In this document: positions 18,572 to 28,616 of the stretch, piece by piece
Layout: every line of letters begins with the position of its first letter
How positions within the stretch are numbered: position 1 is the first letter of the stretch
Origin: Bacteroidales bacterium
GTDB lineage: Bacteria > Bacteroidota > Bacteroidia > Bacteroidales > UBA932
DNA length: 64,000 bases
Direction of reading: 5' to 3'
NCBI GenBank assembly: GCA_017501525.1
Contig: JAFVWT010000008.1
Coordinates: 1 to 64,000, forward strand
The notes under the pieces: model-generated
What the model saw: only the letters and a program-made list of their open reading frames with translations
Told to the model about the DNA's origin: nothing
Databases searched by the model: none
Translations under genes and position numbers: made by a program

Positions 18572-20695
18572 CTACCCTTCAAGGTCCAAGGCTATTCTAT
18601 TGCGTTTGGTATCCACATCCAAAACCCGAACCTTTACGTGCTGATGCAGTAGGACTTTTTTATTATGAAATTTCGATATATGTATCAGTCCGTTCTGTTT
18701 TATTCCAAAATCTACAAATGCACCGAAATTGGTCACGTTGGTAACTATTCCCGGCAACACCATTCCTTGTTTCAAATCGTCTATGGTGCGTATATCCTCC
18801 GCAAATTCCAATACTTTATAACTTGAACGGGGGTCTCTCCCGGGTTTGGCCAATTCCACCATTATATCTGTCAGTGTAGGCATTCCAACACTTTCATCTA
18901 CATATTTCTCCAAATCAACCCCTTCTCTGAGCAGTTGATTGGAGACCAGTTCAGAGACTGTAACATTGATTTCGTCAGCCATCCTTTCTACCAGTTCATA
19001 GCGTTCCGGATGTACAGCTGTGTTATCTAAAGGATTCAATGCTCCCGGTATCCTCAGGAACCCTGCACATTGCTGATATGCTTTCTCTCCAAGTCTCTTT
19101 ACCTTAAGAAGCTGGGCGCGCGATTCAAACGGACCGTTGGCATCTCTATGATCCACAATGTTTTTAGCCAAGACAGGGCCGATTCCTGATACATACGACA
19201 ACAGATGTTTACTTGCAGTATTGAGATTTACCCCAACACTGTTTACACATTTTTCCACCACCTCGTCAAGGCTGTTTTTTAACAGAGTCTGATCTACATC
19301 GTGCTGATATTGTCCCACTCCTATCGATTTGGGGTCTATTTTCACAAGTTCCGCAAGGGGGTCCATGATTCTACGGCCGATAGAGACAGCACCTCTTACA
19401 GTAACATCGTATTCGGGGAACTCTTCTCTGGCCGCAGGAGAAGCTGAATAGACAGAAGCGCCATCCTCACTCACTGAATATACTTTAAGGTGTTCCGGCA
19501 AAGCAATTTTCTTGATAAAATTTTCAGTCTCTCTTCCAGCAGTTCCATTTCCAATAGCAATAACCTCAATCTTATAGGCACTCACCATATTGGAAATCTT
19601 TTTTATTGCCATACTTCGCTCATTCTGAGGTGGATGGGGATATATTGTATCATTGTGCAACAATGCTCCTTGAGCATCCAGACACACCACCTTGCAGCCT
19701 GTCCTGTAGCCCGGGTCAATAGCCAGTACCCTCTTTTGTCCTAAAGGTGGAGACATGAGTAATTGGAAAAGATTCTCTCCAAAGACCTTTATTGCCTCAA
19801 GGTCAGCCCTCTCCTTTACCATCTTAAGCACCTCATTCTCTATTGAAGGATGAAGCAATCTTTTATATGAATCCTCCACAGCATAATCAAGTTCCATTGC
19901 CACAGAATCGGTAGGTTCGTTTTTCTTTCGCAAAACGTCAGAATAAATCCTGTCCATCATTCTGTCTGAATCGACCTCTATTTTTATAGAAAGTACCCCT
20001 TCCGAAGCTCCTCTAAGCATAGCCAACACCCTATGTGATGGGGCCCTCGAAATATCCTCAGAGAAATTGAAATAATTTTGGTATTTGTCAGCCTGCTCTG
20101 AATCTTCATCTTGTCCTTTAGCAATTTTTGAGGCAATTTTACCAAACCTGGAATAACTGAAACGGAGATTTTCCCTGACTTTTGGCATTTCGGATATCCA
20201 CTCTGCCATGATATCACGCGCACCGGACAATGCAGACTCGACATCGGCAACCTTATCGTTCAGGTACCTCTCTGCCTGAGCTTGTGCATCCTTAATCTTG
20301 CAATTAAAAATAGCTTCAGCCAAAGGTTCGAGTCCCTTCTCTTTCGCAATGGAGGCCTTAGTACGTCTTTTGGGACGATAAGGCAAATATAAATCCTCCA
20401 GATGTCTTGATTCAACACAACTCTCTATCTGGTCTTTGAGAGCATCTGTCAATTTACCCTGTTGTCCAATAGATTCAATAATAGAAATCTTTCTATCCTC
20501 AAGTTCGTCAAACTTCTGCATATAATGCTTCACAGTAGAGACCTGAGTTTCATCCAACCCTCCGGTCCGTTCTTTACGGTAACGTGAAATGAAAGGGACA
20601 GTAGCTCCTTCCTTAAGAAGTTCAACGCAATGCTCTACTCTCCAATCGGCTACAGACAAAAGATTTGATATATAATTGAGATATAATGATTTCAT
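18572..20695 (-). CDS. tex: Tex-family RNA-binding transcription accessory protein
   Basis: A cytoplasmic nucleic-acid-binding protein of 707 residues. Domains in order: N-terminal Tex helical domain (with PFISRYRKERTGGLDE), a YqgF/RNase H-like fold (LAIDPGYRTGCKVV, about residue 325), tandem helix-hairpin-helix elements (LSYVSGIGPVLAKNIVDHR) and a C-terminal S1 domain (GMVLPGIVTNVTNFGAFVDF). The start is set at 20695, because MKSLYLNYISNLLSV is the normal Tex N-terminus; the frame is open for 50 more codons but these overlap the ClC gene. The 41-bp gap to the ClC gene suggests co-transcription. Tex influences transcription and gene expression, but its exact role is unsettled. Confidence 0.93.
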   Translation of the reverse strand: MKSLYLNYISNLLSVADWRVEHCVELLKEGATVPFISRYRKERTGGLDETQVSTVKHYMQKFDELEDRKISIIESIGQQGKLTDALKDQIESCVESRHLEDLYLPYRPKRRTKASIAKEKGLEPLAEAIFNCKIKDAQAQAERYLNDKVADVESALSGARDIMAEWISEMPKVRENLRFSYSRFGKIASKIAKGQDEDSEQADKYQNYFNFSEDISRAPSHRVLAMLRGASEGVLSIKIEVDSDRMMDRIYSDVLRKKNEPTDSVAMELDYAVEDSYKRLLHPSIENEVLKMVKERADLEAIKVFGENLFQLLMSPPLGQKRVLAIDPGYRTGCKVVCLDAQGALLHNDTIYPHPPQNERSMAIKKISNMVSAYKIEVIAIGNGTAGRETENFIKKIALPEHLKVYSVSEDGASVYSASPAAREEFPEYDVTVRGAVSIGRRIMDPLAELVKIDPKSIGVGQYQHDVDQTLLKNSLDEVVEKCVNSVGVNLNTASKHLLSYVSGIGPVLAKNIVDHRDANGPFESRAQLLKVKRLGEKAYQQCAGFLRIPGALNPLDNTAVHPERYELVERMADEINVTVSELVSNQLLREGVDLEKYVDESVGMPTLTDIMVELAKPGRDPRSSYKVLEFAEDIRTIDDLKQGMVLPGIVTNVTNFGAFVDFGIKQNGLIHISKFHNKKVLLHQHVKVRVLDVDTKRNRIALDLEG

Positions 20696-20736
20696 GATAT
20701 TATAAGTTATTGAGATTAACAGTGATACTACGACGA

Positions 20737-22503
20737 TTAGTCGTGAGAGACATCCTGAAGCCTGCTTCTGTAAGATGAGAATATTTTGGATTTGGAAACA
20801 AAACCGAGGTATCTGCCTAAAATATCCACAACAGGCAGGTTCCAAGCACCTGTTCTGTCAAATTTATCCATAACCAGATCCATCTTGTCCATATCACAGA
20901 CAGTATCCGGGCACTCCTTCATCAAAGAATAGACATATACTTCGTTGTAACGCTCTGTCTCAAACATTATCTCTCGTATATCGTCCAAAAGGATAATACC
21001 CTGAAGCTTATCATTCTTGTTCACCACAGGATAAATGTTGCGTTTGGATTTGGCAACCACCTTCACCAATTCACCAAGAGACTGTTCCGGTCGGACTGTA
21101 ATGAAATCCCTCTCAATAAGGTCCGAAGTATTCAATAAAGTAAGTACAGCCTTATCCCCGTCGTGAGTTATCAGATCACCTGTCTTTGCCAATCTTTTTG
21201 AGTAAATTGAATAAGGTTCAAAAATACGGATTGTCATCAAAGATGTGATTGATACAATAATCAGTGGCATAAGCAATGAATAGCCACCGGTAATCTCCGC
21301 AATAAGAAATATCGCAGTCATAGGAGCTTGCATTACTCCTGACATCAAACCCGCCATCCCCACCAAAGCAAAATTAGCTTCGGGCAAAGAGTGCAAACCT
21401 ATAAGATTTATAGTCCTCGCAATGATAAAACCGGCAATTCCTCCAACAATAAGTGTCGGACCGAAAGTTCCTCCCACACCTCCTCCGGCATTTGTAAAAG
21501 ACATAGCAAAGACCTTGAAAACAAGTACAAAAAGGAAATAAATGGGAACAACCCATGAATATTCCTTCATCATTTCCGAAAAAAGGGAGTACTCCAATAT
21601 ATTGTCGGGATTTCCTTTTAGCATGTGCCCCAATGAAGAATAGCCCTCCCCAAAAAGAGGGGGGAACAAATATATCAGAACACCTAATCCGAGTGCACAA
21701 TATATCCATCTTTTGTATGGGTTTACAATTTTCTTTATCCTATCTTCAAGATACATTGTCATCCTGATAAAATAGAGGGAAAAGAAACCACATGCGACTC
21801 CCAGTACAAGATAGTATGGGAGATTACCCATTGCAAATGTCTCTACAACAGATGGAAATGCCACTTCATTTCCCAAGAGCATATACGAAACAGTAGTTGC
21901 CGAAATGGTGGAAATCAACAATGGCAACATTGATGACATGGAAATATTGAAAAGTAAAATTTCCAAGGTAAAAAGAATACCTGCCATCGGAGCCTGGAAA
22001 ATTCCGGCTACAGCTCCGGAAGCACCGCACCCCAAAAGAATAGTCATTGTCTTGTATGACAAGCCTAATTTTCTTGCCACATTGGAACCGATAGCTGCAC
22101 CGGTATATACAATCGGGGCCTCTGCCCCCACTGAACCTCCAAAACCTATTGTAACTGAACTTGCCAGGACTGACGACCATGTATTATGCGATTTGATCTT
22201 GGAATTGTTTTTGGAGATTGCAAAAAGAGCTTTGGTAACCCCATGACCAATATCGTCCTTAATCAGATATCTGACAAATAATAATGACAATAACATTCCA
22301 ATGCCGGGAAACAGCAATAAGAATATATTGTCATACGAAGAATCGATCCAACCTGTAAGGGTTGAACCGATTAAATGTGCCAATTGCTTCAAAATGACAG
22401 CCGCCAAACCACTACTGAGACCCACTATAAGAGCAAGGATCATCAGCATCCGGCTCTCTGGCTGACTTTTTAACCAACCGATAATTTTATTCCATCTGAT
22501 CAT
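20737..22503 (-). CDS. ClC-family chloride channel/transporter with CBS pair
   Basis: A 588-residue inner-membrane protein. The membrane part (about 20-430) has the ClC anion-path motifs GFGGSVGAEAPIV and GGGVGGTFGPTLIVGG. A cytoplasmic C-terminal tail (about 445-585) contains two CBS domains (RDFITVRPEQSLGELV and YSLMKECPDTVCDMDKMD), which often bind adenine nucleotides and regulate transport. Its ATG lies inside the 3' end of the 118-residue gene (17-bp overlap), so the two are probably translationally coupled. Whether it is a channel or a Cl-/H+ antiporter is not resolved. Confidence 0.92.
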   Translation of the reverse strand: MIRWNKIIGWLKSQPESRMLMILALIVGLSSGLAAVILKQLAHLIGSTLTGWIDSSYDNIFLLLFPGIGMLLSLLFVRYLIKDDIGHGVTKALFAISKNNSKIKSHNTWSSVLASSVTIGFGGSVGAEAPIVYTGAAIGSNVARKLGLSYKTMTILLGCGASGAVAGIFQAPMAGILFTLEILLFNISMSSMLPLLISTISATTVSYMLLGNEVAFPSVVETFAMGNLPYYLVLGVACGFFSLYFIRMTMYLEDRIKKIVNPYKRWIYCALGLGVLIYLFPPLFGEGYSSLGHMLKGNPDNILEYSLFSEMMKEYSWVVPIYFLFVLVFKVFAMSFTNAGGGVGGTFGPTLIVGGIAGFIIARTINLIGLHSLPEANFALVGMAGLMSGVMQAPMTAIFLIAEITGGYSLLMPLIIVSITSLMTIRIFEPYSIYSKRLAKTGDLITHDGDKAVLTLLNTSDLIERDFITVRPEQSLGELVKVVAKSKRNIYPVVNKNDKLQGIILLDDIREIMFETERYNEVYVYSLMKECPDTVCDMDKMDLVMDKFDRTGAWNLPVVDILGRYLGFVSKSKIFSSYRSRLQDVSHD

Positions 22504-22843
22504 CGTCCTTTTCTATATCGCCACCTTCGTCGGGGAAAACTTCACCCTCCATCTCTCCTACTGCATCTCCATCATCAAAAAGATCCTCCTCAGCTTTATC
22601 GTAATCATCAATATCCACATCTATCTTGACCAAATATACTGCCTCTGGTATCTCCAAATAGACTGCATAGAAAAAAGAACCATCAGGCTTGTCTACTTTA
22701 AAAAGGTCTCCACAATAATCGGCATAGCCTCTTGGATACTTTTCTTTGAAAGCCGCATATAATTCTGCAGACATATTGTCATAACTTACAGCTACACGTT
22801 TTTTTGCGCTGTGGTTTGAACTGCTCTTAGTAATATTTGCCAT
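22487..22843 (-). CDS. Conserved small acidic protein of unknown function
   Basis: A 118-residue soluble protein with a basic N-terminal tail (MANITKSSSNHSAKKRVAV), a compact alpha/beta middle (about 18-80: MSAELYAAFKEKYPRGYADY, then DGSFFYAVYLEIPEA), and a very acidic, Asp/Glu-rich C-terminus from about residue 80. I do not recognise the family. It overlaps the start of the ClC gene by 17 bp and has its own promoter-like sequence, so it leads a small unit with the channel. Confidence 0.7.
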   Translation of the reverse strand: MANITKSSSNHSAKKRVAVSYDNMSAELYAAFKEKYPRGYADYCGDLFKVDKPDGSFFYAVYLEIPEAVYLVKIDVDIDDYDKAEEDLFDDGDAVGEMEGEVFPDEGGDIEKDDDQME

Positions 22844-22868
22844 ATATTCGTATTGAAAAATTTTGTTG

Positions 22869-22899
22869 CAATTATAGTGCTTTTTTTTTCATTAGCAAA
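22869..22899 (-). promoter_or_regulatory. Putative promoter of the 118-residue/ClC unit
   Basis: On the minus strand TTTG (22899-22896) is followed after exactly 19 bp by TATAATTG (22876-22869), one mismatch from TAnnTTTG. This is the expected Bacteroidetes -33/-7 spacing, 26 bp before the ATG. Confidence 0.55.
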
Positions 22900-22949
22900 A
22901 AAAGGTTATTTCAAAGGAGAATTCCATAAAGATTGTTTCTCAAATGACT

Positions 22950-24713
22950 CTACTGAGATTTGCCTCGTCTATAAGTACGTTTGCCGTTATTACCTGCATA
23001 GAAAAGAGACTTCTGCTTCTTTTTGGCAATAATATCTTTCTCAACAAAAACTGCCTTCTCCCCTTTTGTATCCATCTGGGAATAAAACATTGCCGAAGAA
23101 GCGGTCATTGGCGTAGGGGTAAAATCCTGTACCTGTTCCAAAGATATACCTTTCAAATCTTTGTTCTTTGATAAAGCTACCATATCACTCAGCCGGCATC
23201 CGGGATGGCTGGATATAAAATATGGAACAATTTTGTATTTGAGTTTTTCTTGGGAAACAAGTCGGTCAAACTCCTGTCTCAATCTGCTGAATAAAGCAAA
23301 TGGAGGTTTCGCCATCAATTTCAACACACAATCTTCAGTGTGCTCAGGAGCTACCTTAAACCATCCCGAAGTATGTTTGGTGACCACCTCTTTAAAATAA
23401 GGATATGAAGTCTCGTCCAGAAAACCATTCTCATCCAGAAACAAATCATACCTTATTCCGCTACCCACAAAACTATGTTTAACCCCTTTTACATTGCTGA
23501 TTCTCTTGTACAATTCAAGTACGTTTGAATGAGAATGATCCAAATTGGGGCAACGCTTAGGGAAAAGACAGGACTTTCTCGAACACTTGGCACACAACGA
23601 TTTCTCTTTTCCCCCCATTGTGTACATATTGGCAGTCGGGGCACCGATATCAGAAATAACCCCTTTGAAGAAAGGCATTTCCACCAATTTTTCCACCTCA
23701 GAAACAATAGATTCCATCGAACGGCTTTGTATGAATTTTCCCTGATGAGCGGCGATTGTACAGAAATTGCAGCCGCCAAAGCATCCACGATGAATAGTAA
23801 TGGAATTTTTAATCATATCAAAAGCAGGAATCACCTTGTCTTTATATCTGGGGGCAGGCAATTTTGTAAATGGAAGAGCATAGATCTCATCCATCTGCTT
23901 GGTAGTTGAAGGGGGAAAGGGAGGATTCACCACCACATATCCCTCCCGATATGGTTCCACGATACGTTTTGGATGCAACTTATTGGCCTGGGTTTCGATA
24001 ACATCGAAGTTTTTTACAAATAACTTCTTGTCGTTCAATGCTTTCTCATAGGAATGTAGCACAACGGTATTATCATCTTCAACAAGTGCGAAATCTCTCT
24101 TCAAGAAAGCAATCTGGGGTATTTCAAATGGAGAGTTTCCCATTGCATACGCCTTTGCAATTTCCACTATCTGACGCTCACCCATTCCATAAACCAGGAT
24201 GTCAGCACCACTGCTTAAAAGTACAGAGGGAAAAAGTTTGTCTGCCCAATAATCATAGTGGGCAAATCTCCTCAGAGAGGCCTCTATTCCCCCTATGACA
24301 ACAGGTACATCTGGAAAAAGTTTCTTAAGAATACCCGAATAGACACTCACTGCATAGTCGGGTCTTCTACCGGCCTTTCCGTCAGGAGTATAGGAATCAT
24401 CACTGCGAAGACGCCTGGCTGCAGTATAATGATTGACCATAGAATCCATCGCTCCTGCAGTCACCCCAAAAAAGAGACGGGGTTTTCCCAACTTTATGAA
24501 ATCCCTCAGATCGTCCTGCCAATTAGGCTGGGGAACGACTGCCACACGATACCCATGTGACTGCAAGACCCTTGCAATCACAGCAGTACCAAAAGAAGGA
24601 TGGTCGATATAAGCATCCCCACTGAAGATGATTATATCGACATATTCCCAACCCAACTTCTGAATCTCCTTAGCAGAAGTCGGTATCATATAAGCAGTCT
24701 CTCCGATATTCAT
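22950..24713 (-). CDS. YgiQ-family radical SAM protein
   Basis: A 587-residue radical S-adenosylmethionine enzyme. It has the N-terminal YgiQ domain (GDAYIDHPSFGTAVIARVL, about 35-50), the Fe-S cluster motif CFGGCNFC within HRGCFGGCNFCTIAAHQG (about residue 310), an additional cysteine-rich segment (CAKCSRKSCLFPKRCPN) and the C-terminal YgiQ extension (LEQVQDFTPTPMTASSAM). The reaction of YgiQ proteins is unknown. It ends about 110 bp before the small acidic gene and begins 3 bp after argS, so it is probably expressed with argS. Confidence 0.92.
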   Translation of the reverse strand: MNIGETAYMIPTSAKEIQKLGWEYVDIIIFSGDAYIDHPSFGTAVIARVLQSHGYRVAVVPQPNWQDDLRDFIKLGKPRLFFGVTAGAMDSMVNHYTAARRLRSDDSYTPDGKAGRRPDYAVSVYSGILKKLFPDVPVVIGGIEASLRRFAHYDYWADKLFPSVLLSSGADILVYGMGERQIVEIAKAYAMGNSPFEIPQIAFLKRDFALVEDDNTVVLHSYEKALNDKKLFVKNFDVIETQANKLHPKRIVEPYREGYVVVNPPFPPSTTKQMDEIYALPFTKLPAPRYKDKVIPAFDMIKNSITIHRGCFGGCNFCTIAAHQGKFIQSRSMESIVSEVEKLVEMPFFKGVISDIGAPTANMYTMGGKEKSLCAKCSRKSCLFPKRCPNLDHSHSNVLELYKRISNVKGVKHSFVGSGIRYDLFLDENGFLDETSYPYFKEVVTKHTSGWFKVAPEHTEDCVLKLMAKPPFALFSRLRQEFDRLVSQEKLKYKIVPYFISSHPGCRLSDMVALSKNKDLKGISLEQVQDFTPTPMTASSAMFYSQMDTKGEKAVFVEKDIIAKKKQKSLFYAGNNGKRTYRRGKSQ

Positions 24714-24716
24714 TCG

Positions 24717-26498
24717 CTACATTCTTTCGGGAAGGACAATTCCCAAAATATTCATCGCTTTGGTAAGCAATTCTGCAATTTTTGAGACCAGCACGAGACG
24801 CATAGATCTCAACGAAGAATTTTCCTCCTTGAGAATTGAAACATCGTGATAATATTGGTTGAACTCCTTTGAAAGTTCGTAAGCATAGTTAGCGATAACG
24901 GCAGGAGAATATATCTTGCCAGCCTCAGCGAGTCTTTGAGGATACTGGTTCATAAGTTTGACAATCTCTATCTCCTTAGGATTCAATTGAGCCTTATCGT
25001 CAATACCCAATTCATATCCACTCTCGGCTGCCTTTCTCAATATGGACTTTATACGAGCATGAGTATATTGGATAAATGGTCCTGTATTACCGTTAAAGTC
25101 AATAGATTCCTTAGGGTCAAACAACATTGTCTTTTTGGGATCCACTTTTATGATGAAGTACTTCAAAGCTCCCAAACTCAATATCCTGAATAGCTCGTCC
25201 TGCTCCTCGAGAGTCATACCTGAAAGTTTGCCGAGTTCCAAAGAGGTCTCCTTAGCGGTATTATACATCCTTTCGATAAGGTCGTCAGCATCTACCACAG
25301 TTCCTTCTCTGGATTTCATTTTACCCTCAGGAAGTTCTACCATACCATATGAGAGGTGATATATATTGTCAGACCAGTCAAAGCCCAATTTCTTCAGAAC
25401 GAGTTTAAGTACTTGAAAATGGTAATTCTGCTCGTTTCCAACCACATAAACATGTTCATCAAGATTTGACTCCTCAAAGCGCTGTTTGGCTGTGCCCAAA
25501 TCCTGAGTCATATATACAGATGTACCATCACTTCTAAGCAAAAGTTTGCTGTCAAGTCCGTCGGCTGTAAGATCGCACCATACAGAGCCATCTTCCCTGC
25601 GCTCAAATACACCTTTGGCCAATCCTTCTTCAACAAGAGATTTTCCAGAAAGATATGTTTGTGATTCGTAATATGTCTTGTCGAACGAAATGCCCAAATT
25701 CTTATAAGTTCTGTCAAAACCTTCATATACCCATCCATTCATCATCTTCCAAAGTTCTACAACCTCAGGGTCTCCCTGCTCCCATTGGACAAGCATCTTC
25801 TGGGTCTCCTTCATTATAGGAGCAGATTTCTCGGCCTCTTCCTTGCTTATACCTTGAGCGACGAGCCTGTTTACCTCCTCCTTATACAAGTCGTTGAATT
25901 TGACATAAAAATCCCCTACCAGATGGTCTCCTTTCTTTCCGGAACTCTGAGGAGTCACACCTTCTCCGCACATCTTCCAGGCCATCATCGATTTGCAGAT
26001 ATGAATTCCTCTATCATTTACAAGATTGACTTTCAGGACCTTATTACCATTATCCTCCAAGAGTCTTGATACAGACCATCCCAACAAATTGTTACGGATA
26101 TGACCTAAGTGAAGAGGCTTGTTAGTATTTGGGGAAGAGAACTCCACCATAATAGTCTTACCTGTAGAGGGAAGGTATCCGAACCTCTGATCTTCTACAA
26201 TTTCTTTGAACACTCCCTTCCAGAAATCTTGTGAAAGTTTTATGTTCAAGAATCCCTTTACAACATTAAATGATTCTATTTCAGGAGTATTATCCAACAA
26301 ATATTGGCCTACCTGTTCTCCTGTCATTTCAGGGGATTTCTTACTTACTTTTGAATAGGGAAACATTACTGCAGTAACATCTCCTTCAAATTCTTTTCTG
26401 GTTGCCTGAATCTGTAAAGGTAAATTTGCGGCAGAAGCCCCATAAAGGGCTTCCATCGCATCTTTAACTTTATCAGAAATAAATTTTTCCTGATTCAT
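24717..26498 (-). CDS. argS: Arginyl-tRNA synthetase
   Basis: A class I aminoacyl-tRNA synthetase of 593 residues that charges tRNA-Arg. It has the N-terminal Add-1 domain (about 1-110), the HIGH-type motif in NKPLHLGHIRNN (about residue 130), a KMSKS-equivalent GKMKSREGTVV (about residue 375), and the anticodon-binding DALR domain at the C-terminus (ending KAMNILGIVLPERM). The start ATG overlaps the stop of the upstream peptidase gene by one base. Confidence 0.97.
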   Translation of the reverse strand: MNQEKFISDKVKDAMEALYGASAANLPLQIQATRKEFEGDVTAVMFPYSKVSKKSPEMTGEQVGQYLLDNTPEIESFNVVKGFLNIKLSQDFWKGVFKEIVEDQRFGYLPSTGKTIMVEFSSPNTNKPLHLGHIRNNLLGWSVSRLLEDNGNKVLKVNLVNDRGIHICKSMMAWKMCGEGVTPQSSGKKGDHLVGDFYVKFNDLYKEEVNRLVAQGISKEEAEKSAPIMKETQKMLVQWEQGDPEVVELWKMMNGWVYEGFDRTYKNLGISFDKTYYESQTYLSGKSLVEEGLAKGVFERREDGSVWCDLTADGLDSKLLLRSDGTSVYMTQDLGTAKQRFEESNLDEHVYVVGNEQNYHFQVLKLVLKKLGFDWSDNIYHLSYGMVELPEGKMKSREGTVVDADDLIERMYNTAKETSLELGKLSGMTLEEQDELFRILSLGALKYFIIKVDPKKTMLFDPKESIDFNGNTGPFIQYTHARIKSILRKAAESGYELGIDDKAQLNPKEIEIVKLMNQYPQRLAEAGKIYSPAVIANYAYELSKEFNQYYHDVSILKEENSSLRSMRLVLVSKIAELLTKAMNILGIVLPERM

Positions 26499-28600
26499 TA
26501 TTTTAATCCTCTATTTTCAAGTAAAGCATCAATACCCGGCTCTTCGCCTCTAAAGTTGACATATAGTTTCATAGCATCATCTTCACCACCTCTTTCAAGA
26601 ACTTCCTCTCTGAATTTGCGTGCAACCTCCTGGTTGAAGATATCGCCGGTCTCCTTGAATGCCTGATATGCATCTGCATCAAGTACCTCTGCCCAAATAT
26701 AGCTATAATAACCTACTGTATATCCCCCTGCAAACACATGTCTAAAATATGTACTGCGATAACGGGGAGGAATCTGAGATATCAAACCTCTATCTCCCAA
26801 AACTTTAGATTCAAATGCATTTACTTCAATATCTTCAGGAATCTCATTCATTATATGATAATCCATATCCAAAAGGGATGCTGCAAGATACTCAGTAGTA
26901 GCAAAGCCCTGACCATATTTTCCTGAGTTGTCAAGTTTTGCAACCAATTCGGCAGGTATCACTTCATTGGTTTGATAATGAGTAGCATACACCTTCAACA
27001 CTTCGGGTTCAAATGCCCAATGTTCCATAATCTGAGAAGGAAGTTCCACAAAGTCCCTTACAATCGAGGCATTGCCTTGATATCTTACATCCTGAAGAAG
27101 TGCCTGTAAAGCATGACCGAATTCATGGAAGAATGTCTCAGTCTCATCGGGGCTCAAAAGTGCAGGAGCATCACCTGTACCACGAGTGAAGTTACCCACG
27201 ATAGTCACAAGTGGCGCAATTCTATTACCTTCGGCGTCACGATACTGCTCACGATAACCACTACACCATGCTCCACCGCGCTTAAATCCGGGACGGGCAA
27301 ACATATCCATAAAAATCACTCCAAGATGACTTCCGTCTGCATCCTTACACTCAAATGCTTCTGCCTCAGGATGAGGAACGGGTACATTCTCAAGACGGGT
27401 AAATGTAATTCCATACAGTCTGTTTGCTACATAGAAAATACCATTACGGACATTCGAATATTGCAGATATGGTCTGACTTCATCTTCTGACAAATTGAAT
27501 TTTGAAGCCTTTGATTTCTCAAAATAATATCTCCAGTCTCCAGGAGTCAATTCTCCTGTAATACCATCTTTTGCTGCAAGTTTCTTAATATCCTTATACT
27601 CTTGTTTGGCAACTTTCAAAGCAGGAGTCCACAGACGGTCGAGTAAATCATACACAGCTTCCGGAGTTTTTGCCATTCTCTCCTCAAGAACATATTGTGC
27701 ATAATTGTCAAATCCCATTATCTGAGCTTTTCTGTCCCTTAGTTTTATCAGATCAATAACGATTTGCTTGTTGTCATTCTCATTATCGTTGTTTCCGACA
27801 TTGAGATAAGCTTCGTTGAGTTTGATTCTCATATCGCGATTGTCTGCAGATTGAAGGAAAGGCATAAGACTCGGATTATCCAAACCGAACACCCACCATC
27901 CTTCCATTCCTTTCTCCTTGGCACGTGCAGCAGCAGCATCTATTTGTGCCTGACTTAGGCCTGCCAAATCTTTTTCATTATCAATCACAAGGTTATATTC
28001 ACCTGTCTCCTTCAAAATATGTTGTTCGAACAAAAGTTCAAGTTCGGAGATTTTAGCATTGATCTGCTTGAGTTCTTCCTTGTCCTTCTCATTCAAAGTT
28101 GCTCCTGAACGCTCATAGTCTTTATATGTCTGGGTCAGAAGCCTCATCTGATCAGGTTCAAGTCCCAATGACTCCCTATTGTCATATACTGCCTTAACTC
28201 TATTGAAAAGAGCCTCATTCATAGATATTTCATTGAAATGGGCACTCACAATTGGAGACATCTCCATTTCAATTTCCATAAGTTCTGGAGTTGAATTAAT
28301 TGAGGTTTCATTAGAGAATACAGCATATACTCTATTGAACAATCCACCTGCATTATCAAGTGCCACTATCGTGTTCTCGAATGTAGGTTCCTCAGGATTA
28401 TTGATAATTACCTGAATTTCTTCATTATGTTCTTTCAATGCCTGCAAAATTGCCGGCTTGTAGTGCTCAGCTTTGATTTCCGAAAATGGAGCAATTCCGA
28501 AAGGGGTGTCCCATTGCTGAGTCAACGGATTCTCCTTCTGACTACATGAGGTCATCATAATTGACATCAATCCCAATACTGCAATAATATTTCTCTTCAT
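26498..28600 (-). CDS. dcp: M3-family peptidyl-dipeptidase (Dcp-like) lipoprotein
   Basis: A zinc metallopeptidase of 700 residues with a lipoprotein signal peptide (lipobox MMTSC, then SQKENP), so it should act outside the cytoplasmic membrane on peptides. The zinc site is the HEFGH motif in FFHEFGHALQALL (about residue 480) with the downstream glutamate helix. The overall length and the C-terminal RYRSTYFRHVFAGGYTVGYY region match dipeptidyl carboxypeptidases rather than oligopeptidase F. E. coli Dcp is cytoplasmic/periplasmic without a lipid anchor; lipidated forms are usual in Bacteroidetes. Confidence 0.93.
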   Translation of the reverse strand: MKRNIIAVLGLMSIMMTSCSQKENPLTQQWDTPFGIAPFSEIKAEHYKPAILQALKEHNEEIQVIINNPEEPTFENTIVALDNAGGLFNRVYAVFSNETSINSTPELMEIEMEMSPIVSAHFNEISMNEALFNRVKAVYDNRESLGLEPDQMRLLTQTYKDYERSGATLNEKDKEELKQINAKISELELLFEQHILKETGEYNLVIDNEKDLAGLSQAQIDAAAARAKEKGMEGWWVFGLDNPSLMPFLQSADNRDMRIKLNEAYLNVGNNDNENDNKQIVIDLIKLRDRKAQIMGFDNYAQYVLEERMAKTPEAVYDLLDRLWTPALKVAKQEYKDIKKLAAKDGITGELTPGDWRYYFEKSKASKFNLSEDEVRPYLQYSNVRNGIFYVANRLYGITFTRLENVPVPHPEAEAFECKDADGSHLGVIFMDMFARPGFKRGGAWCSGYREQYRDAEGNRIAPLVTIVGNFTRGTGDAPALLSPDETETFFHEFGHALQALLQDVRYQGNASIVRDFVELPSQIMEHWAFEPEVLKVYATHYQTNEVIPAELVAKLDNSGKYGQGFATTEYLAASLLDMDYHIMNEIPEDIEVNAFESKVLGDRGLISQIPPRYRSTYFRHVFAGGYTVGYYSYIWAEVLDADAYQAFKETGDIFNQEVARKFREEVLERGGEDDAMKLYVNFRGEEPGIDALLENRGLK

Positions 28601-28616
28601 ATAATAAAATTTTAGA

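Noticed and set aside
20696..20845. N-terminal extension of Tex
   Set aside because: The 50 extra codons overlap the ClC gene and have no counterpart in the family; the normal Tex start is at 20695.
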